From JACZSB01 sp965372015 (GTDB taxonomy: Bacteria; Fidelibacterota; Marinisomatia; SCGC-AAA003-L08; TS1B11): 17,149 nt of DNA. Numbering within the stretch: the stretch's first letter is position 1; each line of letters begins with the position of its first letter. Under the pieces are notes generated by a model. The model saw only the letters and a program-made list of their open reading frames with translations, had not been told where the DNA came from and searched no databases. The DNA lies in NCBI GenBank assembly GCA_965372015.1, contig CBDVAP010000052.1, positions 1-17,149 of the forward strand. Reading direction: 5' to 3'. This document shows positions 8,053 to 14,306 of this stretch, piece after piece. A program made the translations under genes and the position numbers.

Positions 8053-9255
8053 TCAGGTCAGGGCGGTCTTTAAAATCTGGGTCGCCTCTTTCTCGGCCTC
8101 GACGATCAATACCAGCCGGTCGTGGAGATCGTCCAGCAGGGCTTGGCTCCCTGCCTTGTCCAATGGGAAGTCGCTGATGGCTTCCTCGCGCAAGGCGGCC
8201 TGTTCCGTCCGGATCCCTTCCATCTCCGGGATGGCGTCCATCCCCTTGTCCAGGAAGGTCTGCTCCGCCCGGAAAATCAGCTCCCGGCTGCGGCGCAGCA
8301 ACGATATTTCGTCCGGTAAGGCTGCTTCCGCCAAACCGGTCCAATGCCGTTCCAGCTCCCGGTATCGGCCAGCCAATTCCTTCAACCGCGGCTTGCCCAC
8401 CACCTCAGCGGCTTCCTCCAGGAAATCGGCATACAGCCCCCGTAGGGCGCCACCGCCGGTCTCCTGGGTCTGAATGCATTTGTAAGTCCATTGCAGCCCG
8501 ACGAACAGGTTCAGGCCGGGGGGAAATACCTTGAGCCAACCCTTGCGGGCCTTGGAACTGTTTATCATCCCGGCCCATTTTTCCAGACCCAGCAGGCCGA
8601 AGTTGTTGCGAGGGTGGGGCGGATTGAGCATCCGGTCCCAGCATTGGCGGATGCCACGATTGATACCCTCCTCCAGGTCGATGGGGCTATTGGGCGGAGC
8701 TAAGGTCAGGCTGCGAAAGGAGAGAGAATCAATGCTCTCCCGAGCGCTGGCCAGGTCCGATGGTGAGATAGTGACCGGGGAACGAGCCTGGTCCGCCACC
8801 AGGAAATCGCGGCTTTTGACGTCATAGGTCAATACCAGCACGGCGTGATCGCCGTACTCCGTTTCCTCAGCGTAGTAGGGCAGCTGTGTCCGGTCGAGGT
8901 GCACAATAACCGGGAGGCCCTGGGCCAGGTCGCCATTCAAGTTGGTTTCCGCCTGTTGGGCGCTTCTGGTCATGCGCACATTGGTTTCCAGCCCCAACCG
9001 GCGATATAGCCCATCCATGTACTGGCCGAACCTGGTGGTGTACCGTTGGGCCACCCCGATAAAAAGGGTGGGCTCGTAACCGTCATATTCGAAATTAAAA
9101 TATGCAAAACCGATACCTCCGCTGACGCCAAATAGCATGGCTTCCGTCAGTGGCTGCTGGTTATAAGCAGCCGTGGCGCCGTGGAACGACAATACATGCC
9201 GGATGGCGGTGGTTTCACTATAAATACCACCGAACTCCAGGTTTTTAAAATTCAT
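8053..9255 (-). CDS. BtrH N-terminal/DUF4872-like protein
   Basis: The product is 400 residues with no signal peptide or membrane helix. The N-terminal half (about 10-170) resembles the papain-like domain of BtrH, the butirosin-biosynthesis enzyme that transfers an acyl group from a carrier protein to an aminoglycoside amine. Evidence is TTAIRHVLSFHG (15-26), PLTEAMLFGVSGGIGFAYF (35-53), then GLPVIVHLD (113-121) and YGDHAVLVLTYD (134-145), where H137 should be the catalytic His. The usual HC before the first helix reads YS here (Y12-S13), so the nucleophile Cys appears replaced by Ser. The middle (PIDLEEGINRGIRQCWDRML...NFGLLGLEKWAG) matches the DUF4872 style, and the last 120 residues are a charged helical bundle. 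The ATG has GGAG at 9262-9265, 6 nt upstream. Substrate unknown. Confidence 0.68.
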   Translation of the reverse strand: MNFKNLEFGGIYSETTAIRHVLSFHGATAAYNQQPLTEAMLFGVSGGIGFAYFNFEYDGYEPTLFIGVAQRYTTRFGQYMDGLYRRLGLETNVRMTRSAQQAETNLNGDLAQGLPVIVHLDRTQLPYYAEETEYGDHAVLVLTYDVKSRDFLVADQARSPVTISPSDLASARESIDSLSFRSLTLAPPNSPIDLEEGINRGIRQCWDRMLNPPHPRNNFGLLGLEKWAGMINSSKARKGWLKVFPPGLNLFVGLQWTYKCIQTQETGGGALRGLYADFLEEAAEVVGKPRLKELAGRYRELERHWTGLAEAALPDEISLLRRSRELIFRAEQTFLDKGMDAIPEMEGIRTEQAALREEAISDFPLDKAGSQALLDDLHDRLVLIVEAEKEATQILKTALT

Positions 9256-9261
9256 TTACGT

Positions 9262-9265
9262 CTCC
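9262..9265 (-). promoter_or_regulatory. ribosome binding site of the BtrH-like gene
   Basis: On the minus strand GGAG is followed by 6 nt and then ATG at 9255. This supports that start over any upstream extension. Confidence 0.6.
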
Positions 9266-9327
9266 AAAATACAACACTCAAGTTGCGAAAAGCCTGGGAG
9301 CGTGTTTGAAATGCAGTACTTAAATCC

Positions 9328-9356
9328 AATATACACAGGTAAGTCTCCAATACCAA
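9328..9356 (-). promoter_or_regulatory. putative internal promoter before the BtrH-like gene
   Basis: On the minus strand TTGGTA (9356-9351) and TATATT (9333-9328) are 17 nt apart, giving a leader of about 65 nt before the BtrH-like ATG. It sits in the only gap larger than 100 nt (9256-9404) within this operon, so the last two genes could be transcribed apart from the symporter and phosphatase genes. The -35 match is modest. Confidence 0.35.
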
Positions 9357-9404
9357 GGCCGTTTTTAGCCAATGCCCTGTGGGTCGAATGGTTCCCCGGA
9401 CCGT

Positions 9405-10208
9405 TCAATTTTTCGCATCCGGCCCCCAGCGACTGAGCGCGGCCAGCAGTTCCGCGTGAATCAGACCGTTGCTGGCCAGCACCCGCTCTCCGCTGAAGGG
9501 TAGTTGGCCACCGCGCCAATCGGTCACCAAGCCCCCCGCTTCCTTGCATATCAGTTCTCCGGCACAGATGTCCCAGGGATGGAGATTGGCCTCGTAAAAG
9601 GCCTCAAACCGCCCGGTGGATACATAGCATAGGTCGAGCGCCGCCGCCCCCAACCGACGGATTCCCTGGCAATGGCCATATAACTCCTTGAACAACTCGA
9701 AGCTCTCGTAAAACACCCGGTCGTGGGTATAGGGGAAACCGGTCACCAGCAGCGCCTCCTGCAAATTATCGACGGTGCTCACGTGAATCGGTGCCCCGTT
9801 CAACGTTGCTCCCTGATCCTTAACGGCCACGAATTCCTCCCCTTGGGCCGGATTTAATACCACCCCCACCACGGTCTCATTCGTTATCTGCAAGCCGATG
9901 GACACCGCGAAAATTGGCAGGCCGTGGATGTAGTTGGTGGTGCCATCCAGGGGATCGATCACCCACCGGTACTGGCTGGATGTGGCCTGCTGATAGTCGC
10001 CTTCCTCGGCAATGACGGCGTGATCGGGAAAGGCCTGGCGAATCCGGCCCACGATGGCCGCCTCACTCTCTAAGTCTGCCGCAGTGACTAAGTCCACCTC
10101 GCTCTTCTTTCGCACTCCCTCCAGCCGGCGGAAGTGTTTCATGATTATCTCCCCGGCTTCCCGGGCGGCTGCCAGGGCCACTTCCCGGGCTGATGATAGA
10201 GTACTCAT
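9405..10208 (-). CDS. inositol-monophosphatase family phosphatase (SuhB-like)
   Basis: The product is 267 residues, the normal size of Mg2+-dependent, Li+-sensitive inositol monophosphatases. The metal site is complete: E69 in AEEG, D85 and D88 in WVIDPLDGTTNYIHGLP, and D213 in HPWDICAGELICKEAGG. The protein is expected in the cytoplasm and should dephosphorylate inositol phosphates or related sugar and nucleotide phosphates; substrate range in this family is wide (SuhB, HisN-type, CysQ-like). The motif set fits SuhB better than CysQ or fructose-bisphosphatase. It follows the alanine symporter gene by 44 nt and precedes the BtrH-like gene by 149 nt. No clear Shine-Dalgarno precedes the ATG. 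Confidence 0.92.
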   Translation of the reverse strand: MSTLSSAREVALAAAREAGEIIMKHFRRLEGVRKKSEVDLVTAADLESEAAIVGRIRQAFPDHAVIAEEGDYQQATSSQYRWVIDPLDGTTNYIHGLPIFAVSIGLQITNETVVGVVLNPAQGEEFVAVKDQGATLNGAPIHVSTVDNLQEALLVTGFPYTHDRVFYESFELFKELYGHCQGIRRLGAAALDLCYVSTGRFEAFYEANLHPWDICAGELICKEAGGLVTDWRGGQLPFSGERVLASNGLIHAELLAALSRWGPDAKN

Positions 10209-10252
10209 GCGGGCGCGCCGGAGCAGGTGGTGCCGGTAGGCCTCACTGCGGC

Positions 10253-11650
10253 TTAGCCCGACGGTGTCTGTTGTCGCAACTGCTCGGCGTAGGTCAGATG
10301 TTTCCGGGAAAAGTATTCATCGGTCATCACTTTCAGGGAGCCGGTTAAGAATATAACACCTATCAGGTTGGGAATAGTCATTAAGCTGAGGGCGATATCG
10401 CCAAAATTCCAAACGAAACTGAGGGGCAGCACGGCGCCGATAAAGTTGAACGCCACATAAACCCACCGATAAGGCGTGATAGCTTTTGAACCCGCCAGGT
10501 ACTCGATTGAACGGTCACCGTAATAGCTCCAGGCCACCATTGTGGTATAGGCAAACAGGAAGACGGAAAGATTAACGATTAGGCTGCCGATAAGGGGTGC
10601 GAAGCCGAAGCCGGTGCGGAAGGCCTCCCGGGTCAGTGCGGCGCCGGTCAGATCGGTGGCCTCCAGGACCCCGGTGGAGATGATGACGATACCGGTCATG
10701 GTGCACACCACCAGGGTATCGATGAACGGTCCCATCATGGCCACGGCCCCTTCACGCACCGATTCCTTGGTACGGGCGGCGGCATGGGCGATGGGCGCCG
10801 AGCCCTGGCCGGCTTCGTTGGAGTACAGGCCGCGCCGTACTCCCCACATTATCACGGTTATCAGACCGCCCCAACCGGCTTTCAGAGAGAAGGCCGCGGT
10901 GAATATGGTTACAAAACTGGGGACGATGGAACCCGGCCGGGAGAGGAAAATGAACAGGGCGCCCCCCACGTACAGTAGCGCCATGGTTGGCACCAGGCGG
11001 CTGGCCACGCTGGCGATGCGCTTGATCCCCCCGATAATCACCAGTCCTACCAGGAAAGCTATGGTCAGTCCGGTCAACCAATTGGGCCAGCCGTAGGCCC
11101 CCGCCGTCTGGGCGATGGTGTTGGCCTGGTTCATGTTGCCGGTGCAGAAGGAGCAGATTACCGCACAGGTGGCGAAGAAGATGGCCAACGGCTTCCAGGC
11201 CGGTCCCAGGCCCCGTTCGATATAATACATGGGGCCGCCCGAAGCTGACCCGTCTTTATGAATGGTCCGGTATGAATGGGCCAGGGTGGATTCGGAGTAC
11301 TTGAGCGCCATACCGAGCAGGGCGGTCATCCACATCCAGAACAGCGCTCCCGGTCCACCCAGGCGCAACGCCAGCGCTACCCCGGCGATATTGCCGATGC
11401 CGATGGTGGCCGAGAGGGCCGCGGACAGGGCCTGGAAATGGGTCACATCACCTTCGTCATCCGGATTGTCATACTTCCCACCGACCACCTGGAAACTGTG
11501 CCTTAGTCTAAAAAGTTGGATCCACCGCAAGCGGAACGACACGAACAATCCGGTTCCCAGCAGAATAAAGATGAGTGGCAGGGAGATCCAGCCGCTGAAA
11601 GTTTCAGTGGCGGTGGTTAAGGCTGCACCTATGCTTCCAAGTGTTTCCAA
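10253..11650 (-). CDS. AGCS-family sodium:alanine symporter
   Basis: The product is a 465-residue polytopic inner-membrane protein that imports alanine or glycine with Na+ (AGCS family, DagA/AlsT type). The signature GIGNIAGVALAL is at 84-95, after SALSATI. The family stretch GLYSNEAGQGSAPIAHAAA lies in the middle, and TMVAWSYYGDRSIEYL is typical of the later part. About ten hydrophobic helices can be counted. The start is TTG (minus-strand position 11650). An in-frame TGA lies 21-23 nt upstream and no ATG occurs before the conserved region, so TTG is the best choice, with a CGGGG-type site a few bases before it. It is the first gene of the minus-strand operon. Confidence 0.93.
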   Translation of the reverse strand: METLGSIGAALTTATETFSGWISLPLIFILLGTGLFVSFRLRWIQLFRLRHSFQVVGGKYDNPDDEGDVTHFQALSAALSATIGIGNIAGVALALRLGGPGALFWMWMTALLGMALKYSESTLAHSYRTIHKDGSASGGPMYYIERGLGPAWKPLAIFFATCAVICSFCTGNMNQANTIAQTAGAYGWPNWLTGLTIAFLVGLVIIGGIKRIASVASRLVPTMALLYVGGALFIFLSRPGSIVPSFVTIFTAAFSLKAGWGGLITVIMWGVRRGLYSNEAGQGSAPIAHAAARTKESVREGAVAMMGPFIDTLVVCTMTGIVIISTGVLEATDLTGAALTREAFRTGFGFAPLIGSLIVNLSVFLFAYTTMVAWSYYGDRSIEYLAGSKAITPYRWVYVAFNFIGAVLPLSFVWNFGDIALSLMTIPNLIGVIFLTGSLKVMTDEYFSRKHLTYAEQLRQQTPSG

Positions 11651-11728
11651 GTTAATACCCCGCTTTATTCAGATGGATAGCGTTGTTACTACTGTATTAC
11701 CCGCTATGGGCCGCGAATAATTTGGCTG

Positions 11729-11758
11729 ATAATAGTCAACCTGAGGCCCGAATCACAA
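11729..11758 (-). promoter_or_regulatory. putative promoter of the symporter operon
   Basis: On the minus strand TTGTGA (11758-11753) and TATTAT (11734-11729) are 18 nt apart. This would give a leader of about 70 nt before the TTG start. It is in the 164-nt divergent gap shared with the DUF3566-like gene. Confidence 0.32.
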
Positions 11759-11801
11759 CATAAAATCCAAGGATTGTTTCAGACCGGTAGCGGTTCGGTT
11801 G

Positions 11802-11807
11802 TATATT
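11802..11807 (+). promoter_or_regulatory. putative -10 element directly before a GTG start
   Basis: TATATT, preceded by TTG, ends 7 nt before the GTG at 11815. Transcription would start about one base before the start codon, giving an almost leaderless message. No convincing -35 box is seen 16-18 nt upstream and there is no Shine-Dalgarno in the gap. Confidence 0.3.
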
Positions 11808-11814
11808 CTCGGCC

Positions 11815-12195
11815 GTGAACCGGGTTTTAATCAAGGAAATTAATGTCTGGACGGTGGTGCGCACGGTGTTCCCCCTGGCCTGGATCGTAGCCACGGTCCT
11901 TTTTCTGCTAACCTATCTGCTGGCTGGCGGCATGGTGGCGGCCTTGGCGGACGAATTTGCTGATCTGCCCTCGATAGACCCCGCCGCCGGGGTGGCCGTC
12001 GGGGTACTGGTCAGCCTGTTTTTCGGTTTCTTTGCCACCATTGGCGCCACCATCTGCGCAGCCATCGTGGCGGCGGCCTACAACCTTCTGGCGTCCCTGG
12101 GTGGTGGGATCACCATGCAAATGGACCCTGTGCCGGTCGGTGATGAGGAATCGGAGGGCGTGGCAGCCGCAGGGAACGCGGTAAATGAGAGTTAG
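11815..12195 (+). CDS. small DUF3566-like membrane protein
   Basis: The product is 126 residues from a GTG start. Two strong hydrophobic segments, at about 17-40 and 60-90, are separated by a short acidic loop (ALADEFADLPSIDP). The second ends in AAAYNLLASLGGGITMQMD, which closely resembles the end of the DUF3566 domain described in actinobacterial membrane proteins (LYN...GG then a short acidic strand). A 25-residue acidic-polar tail follows. Function is unknown. It is divergent from the symporter operon and 100-140 nt before a secreted TolB-like protein on the same strand, so the two may share a message. The start codon lies just after a TATATT box with no ribosome binding site. Confidence 0.7.
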   Translation: MNRVLIKEINVWTVVRTVFPLAWIVATVLFLLTYLLAGGMVAALADEFADLPSIDPAAGVAVGVLVSLFFGFFATIGATICAAIVAAAYNLLASLGGGITMQMDPVPVGDEESEGVAAAGNAVNES

Positions 12196-12335
12196 GCCGA
12201 TATTGGCTGTCCGGCTGCTGTTTTAACATTAAATTTTTTAGCGAATTACCCGAGCTGTATTAGTCTGAACCAGGTTGGCCCCCAAGGAAAAATATTGTGT
12301 CTAATGATACCGCCCCACCTCGGCGAGGACTGAGC

Positions 12336-13688
12336 ATGGGTCGCCTCCTCCGGTTGGCGCTCCTGCTGTGCTCGATTGCCCCGGCCCTCATGACCGGCCC
12401 GCAGCTGGCTGCCCAGCGTTCACGAAAAGTCACCCTGTATGTCATTGACTTTGATAACCTGGCGGGCGACTCCAATCTGGATTGGCTGTCCCAGGCGCTC
12501 AAGGATATGATTCTGCTGCGCCTGGAGGAGGAGCCGCTGCTCAGGGCCAGGGATGCGGGGCAGATCGCTCCCTTCCTGGAGTCCCGCTCCGGGAGACGGC
12601 CGGCCAAGGGGACCCGGTTGGCGGGCAACAGTCTGCTGCTGATGGGCACCTATCGCCGTGAGGACGCTCGCCTGGTGATTGGCCTGCAACTGTTGGATAT
12701 GGACAATTGGGCCGGCTTGAAACAGGAGACGGTCGAGGCTATCTACAGCGATATTCCCCAGGTTAATAAGCAGCTGGTGGAAACTGTGCTGGCCATGGTT
12801 AAGGGGCTCGAGTTTGCCAGCGGGGTGCGGCTGGATGCGCCACCCATACCACCGGCGGCTGCTGTCCCGGCGGACCGTTTGGAAGGGGAAGGCAAGTATC
12901 TCTCACCGGAGGAATACTCCCGGGATCTCCCCGCGGCCGGGGAAGATCTGGAGCAGGCCCTGACCGACTTGGAGGAGGTTATGGACCGCTATTCCGGTTT
13001 CCAGGGTGAGCAGGGGGACACTCGCCGGACGGGGGAGACCTATAGCCGGGAATTCAACCTGGAGGGCTTCGGCGCCCTGCCCGAGGAAAGGGCCCGGCAT
13101 ACCACTCTGTTCGAGGACGTACTGAAGCGGGTAGCCGACAACCCCTATTCCGCCGAAATCGGCCAGGTAGACCTGGTGGTGGACCCCTACAACGATAAAC
13201 GGGTGTTCCTGAACATCCCCGTCATTTACCGGATCAAGAATACACTTTTGGAAGACATGCTCTACAGCCTGCCCTACGTCTCCACCCGGGAGACCGGCTC
13301 CATGCGGGCCGTTCGCTATGATAAAAGCAGTTTCAATTTTTCTCCCGAACTGCTCCAGGGCATTTCCAGGGGCGATTTCCGGGTGACGCCGGTGGTGACC
13401 CTGCTGGATGCCGCCGGCCGCGCCAGGGTGGTGATCGTGGACAGCCCCGATCTGGCCTGGGAACGCTATTTTCCCAGCACGGGGATCGAGGCGGTGCGGC
13501 AGAAGCGCTTCGTCTCCATGCTGGCCGTCACTACCAGCGGCTATGCCGTGGACGTGCGGCTGGGCACTACCGACCAGGAAATCACTTACGTGGTGGACAT
13601 GGATGTCAGCCTGCTGACCAGCTCGGCCCGGGTGGTGGTGCGCTTTATGAAGGAGGAACAACTGGAGCGCTTCCTGCGTTCGCTTTAG
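12336..13688 (+). CDS. exported protein with TolB/FlgO-like N-terminal domain
   Basis: From the ATG at 12336 the product is 450 residues. A GAGGA ribosome binding site lies a few bases upstream, and the first residues form a clean signal peptide (MGRLLRLALLLCSIAPAL, then QLAAQ). GTG at 12297, with AAGGA 8 nt upstream, would add 13 residues and is possible. After the signal, VTLYVIDFDNLAGDSNLDWLSQALKD and the following 70 residues match the TolB N-terminal / FlgO-like fold found in envelope proteins and in front of adenylate cyclase and TPR proteins (FENLSGDxxxxWLS then a GxYR...LxxxLLD end). The remaining 300 residues contain an acidic, probably helical linker and a beta-rich domain I do not recognise. 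It is probably periplasmic or outer-membrane associated. Function unknown. Confidence 0.75.
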   Translation: MGRLLRLALLLCSIAPALMTGPQLAAQRSRKVTLYVIDFDNLAGDSNLDWLSQALKDMILLRLEEEPLLRARDAGQIAPFLESRSGRRPAKGTRLAGNSLLLMGTYRREDARLVIGLQLLDMDNWAGLKQETVEAIYSDIPQVNKQLVETVLAMVKGLEFASGVRLDAPPIPPAAAVPADRLEGEGKYLSPEEYSRDLPAAGEDLEQALTDLEEVMDRYSGFQGEQGDTRRTGETYSREFNLEGFGALPEERARHTTLFEDVLKRVADNPYSAEIGQVDLVVDPYNDKRVFLNIPVIYRIKNTLLEDMLYSLPYVSTRETGSMRAVRYDKSSFNFSPELLQGISRGDFRVTPVVTLLDAAGRARVVIVDSPDLAWERYFPSTGIEAVRQKRFVSMLAVTTSGYAVDVRLGTTDQEITYVVDMDVSLLTSSARVVVRFMKEEQLERFLRSL

Positions 13689-13691
13689 GCC

Positions 13692-13716
13692 CGGGCGAGG
13701 GCCTTCGGCTTGCCCG
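13692..13716 (+). terminator. GC-rich hairpin after the TolB-like gene
   Basis: Arms CGGGCGAG (13692-13699) and CTTGCCCG (13709-13716) pair over 8 bp with one G-T, around a GGCCTTCGG loop that can fold further. It starts 4 nt after the stop codon. There is no U-rich tract right after it, so termination, if any, would be inefficient or factor-assisted. Confidence 0.4.
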
Positions 13717-13755
13717 ACTCACCGTTTGGGATTAATATTGCGGGGAGTTTTTGAT

Positions 13756-13826
13756 TGGGGAATCGTCTAATGGCAGGACATGTGGCTCTGGATCACAAGG
13801 TCGGGGTTCGAATCCCTGTTCCCCAA
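13756..13826 (+). tRNA. tRNA-Gln (anticodon CTG)
   Basis: The cloverleaf is complete by hand folding. The acceptor is TGGGGAA with TTCCCCA, the D stem GTC/GAC encloses TAATGGCAG, the anticodon stem TGTGG/TCACA carries loop CTCTGGA (anticodon CTG), and the T arm CGGGG-TTCGAAT-CCCTG is intact. The discriminator is A and CCA is not encoded. The variable loop is short (4 nt). Confidence 0.92.
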
Positions 13827-13865
13827 CAGGGTGCCGGCCGGGCGATGTTTCCCAGGCCGATATAC

Positions 13866-13940
13866 GGCGCATTCGTCTAGGGGTTAGGACGCCGGCCTCT
13901 CACGCCGGTAACAGGGGTTCGAATCCCCTATGCGCTACCA
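13866..13940 (+). tRNA. tRNA-Glu (anticodon CTC)
   Basis: The acceptor GGCGCAT pairs with ATGCGCT (first pair G-T). The D arm GTC...GAC, the anticodon stem CCGGC/GCCGG with loop CTCTCAC (anticodon CTC) and the T arm AGGGG-TTCGAAT-CCCCT are all intact. Discriminator A at 13937 is followed by a genomic CCA (13938-13940), unlike the tRNA-Gln 39 nt upstream, with which it is probably co-transcribed. Confidence 0.95.
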
Positions 13941-14002
13941 ATAAAAACAAGGGATTAACGAAAATTCTAACCCCGTTCTTTATCTCTTGTGACAGTATTG
14001 TG

Positions 14003-14036
14003 ACAGCCCGTAATTAAGGCGGGTTGTTTGGTTTTT
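14003..14036 (+). terminator. intrinsic terminator after the tRNA genes
   Basis: ACAGCCCG (14003-14010) pairs with CGGGTTGT (14020-14027) over 8 bp, including one G-T, around a 9-nt loop, and is followed by TTGGTTTTT. It fits a terminator of the tRNA-Gln/tRNA-Glu transcript. Confidence 0.65.
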
Positions 14037-14040
14037 AGCA

Positions 14041-14116
14041 ATCGTGCTAAGGCACTCGAAACACGATGGGGTAGTCACCTGAGGCTGTAGTCACCCTGAG
14101 GCACTCGAAGGGTGAC
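14041..14116. repeat. pair of REP-like hairpins with shared loop
   Basis: Hairpin 1 has arms ATCGTG (14041-14046) and CACGAT (14062-14067). Hairpin 2 has arms GTCACCCT (14090-14097) and AGGGTGAC (14109-14116). Both enclose the same 10-mer GGCACTCGAA (14051-14060 and 14100-14109). In hairpin 2 an inner GAG/CTC stem also forms. A tandem echo of GTAGTCACCTGAGGC lies at 14071-14085, before the second hairpin. Hairpin 2 matches a widespread bacterial intergenic pattern, CACCCTGAG...TCGAAGGGTG. Confidence 0.6.
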
Positions 14117-14140
14117 ATCTCAAGTATAGCAAGTTCATAA

Positions 14141-14178
14141 GCACCCGTAGCTCAACAGAGCGTCTGGCTACGAACCAG
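14141..14178 (+). pseudogene. 5' half of a broken tRNA-Arg(ACG)
   Basis: GCACCCGTAGCTCAAC then AGAGCGTC and the anticodon arm TCTGG-CTACGAA-CCAG (anticodon ACG) read as the first half of a tRNA-Arg. The D loop lacks about five bases (the usual TGGAT). After 14178 the sequence diverges: no partner for the acceptor (CGGGTGC) follows. A GGTTCAAAT string near 14238-14246 looks like a T loop, but its flanks do not pair. Confidence 0.6.
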
Positions 14179-14306
14179 TCATATATTGCGCGCAGTATTT
14201 CACACGGCATTGAATTGACGACAAACCTAAATTCAGGTTCAAATGCCAACGGCGCCAGTGTAGCCGCGTTGCGGTACTCGGTGCCTCTTCGACAGGGAAG
14301 TTCCTG

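Larger units (their letters stand above)
13941..14306. other. 366-nt gene-free stretch after the tRNA pair
   Basis: No credible protein gene is seen here. It holds a TTGTGACAG direct repeat (13988-13996 and 13999-14007), an intrinsic terminator, a pair of related REP-like hairpins, a broken tRNA-Arg half, and about 130 nt leading to the beta-lactamase-like gene, with the ribosome binding site AGGGA at 14294-14298. It looks like an accumulation zone for repeats and remnants next to tRNA genes. Confidence 0.7.

Noticed and set aside
7991..8344. N-terminal extension of the thioesterase reading frame
   Set aside because: It overlaps the BtrH-like gene and reads as Gly/Arg/Pro-rich sequence unlike any thioesterase; the ATG at 7990 gives a normal-length protein.
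9256..9549. A 97-codon open frame on the minus strand before the BtrH-like gene
   Set aside because: Most of it overlaps the end of the phosphatase gene in another frame, and the rest covers an intergenic region with a likely promoter.
12903..13661. A 252-codon open frame on the minus strand opposite the TolB-like gene
   Set aside because: His/Gly-rich low-information peptide, no start signal, and the opposite strand has a signal peptide and a ribosome binding site.
13751..14017. An 88-codon open frame across the tRNA genes
   Set aside because: It runs straight through two well-folded tRNAs; the peptide (SSNGRTCGSGS..., GSNPLCATN) is the typical translation of tRNA sequence.
14141..14260. 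A complete tRNA-Arg with an intron, using the GGTTCAAAT string as its T loop
   Set aside because: The sequence around GGTTCAAAT does not form a T stem, nothing pairs with the acceptor GCACCCG, and the D loop is deleted.
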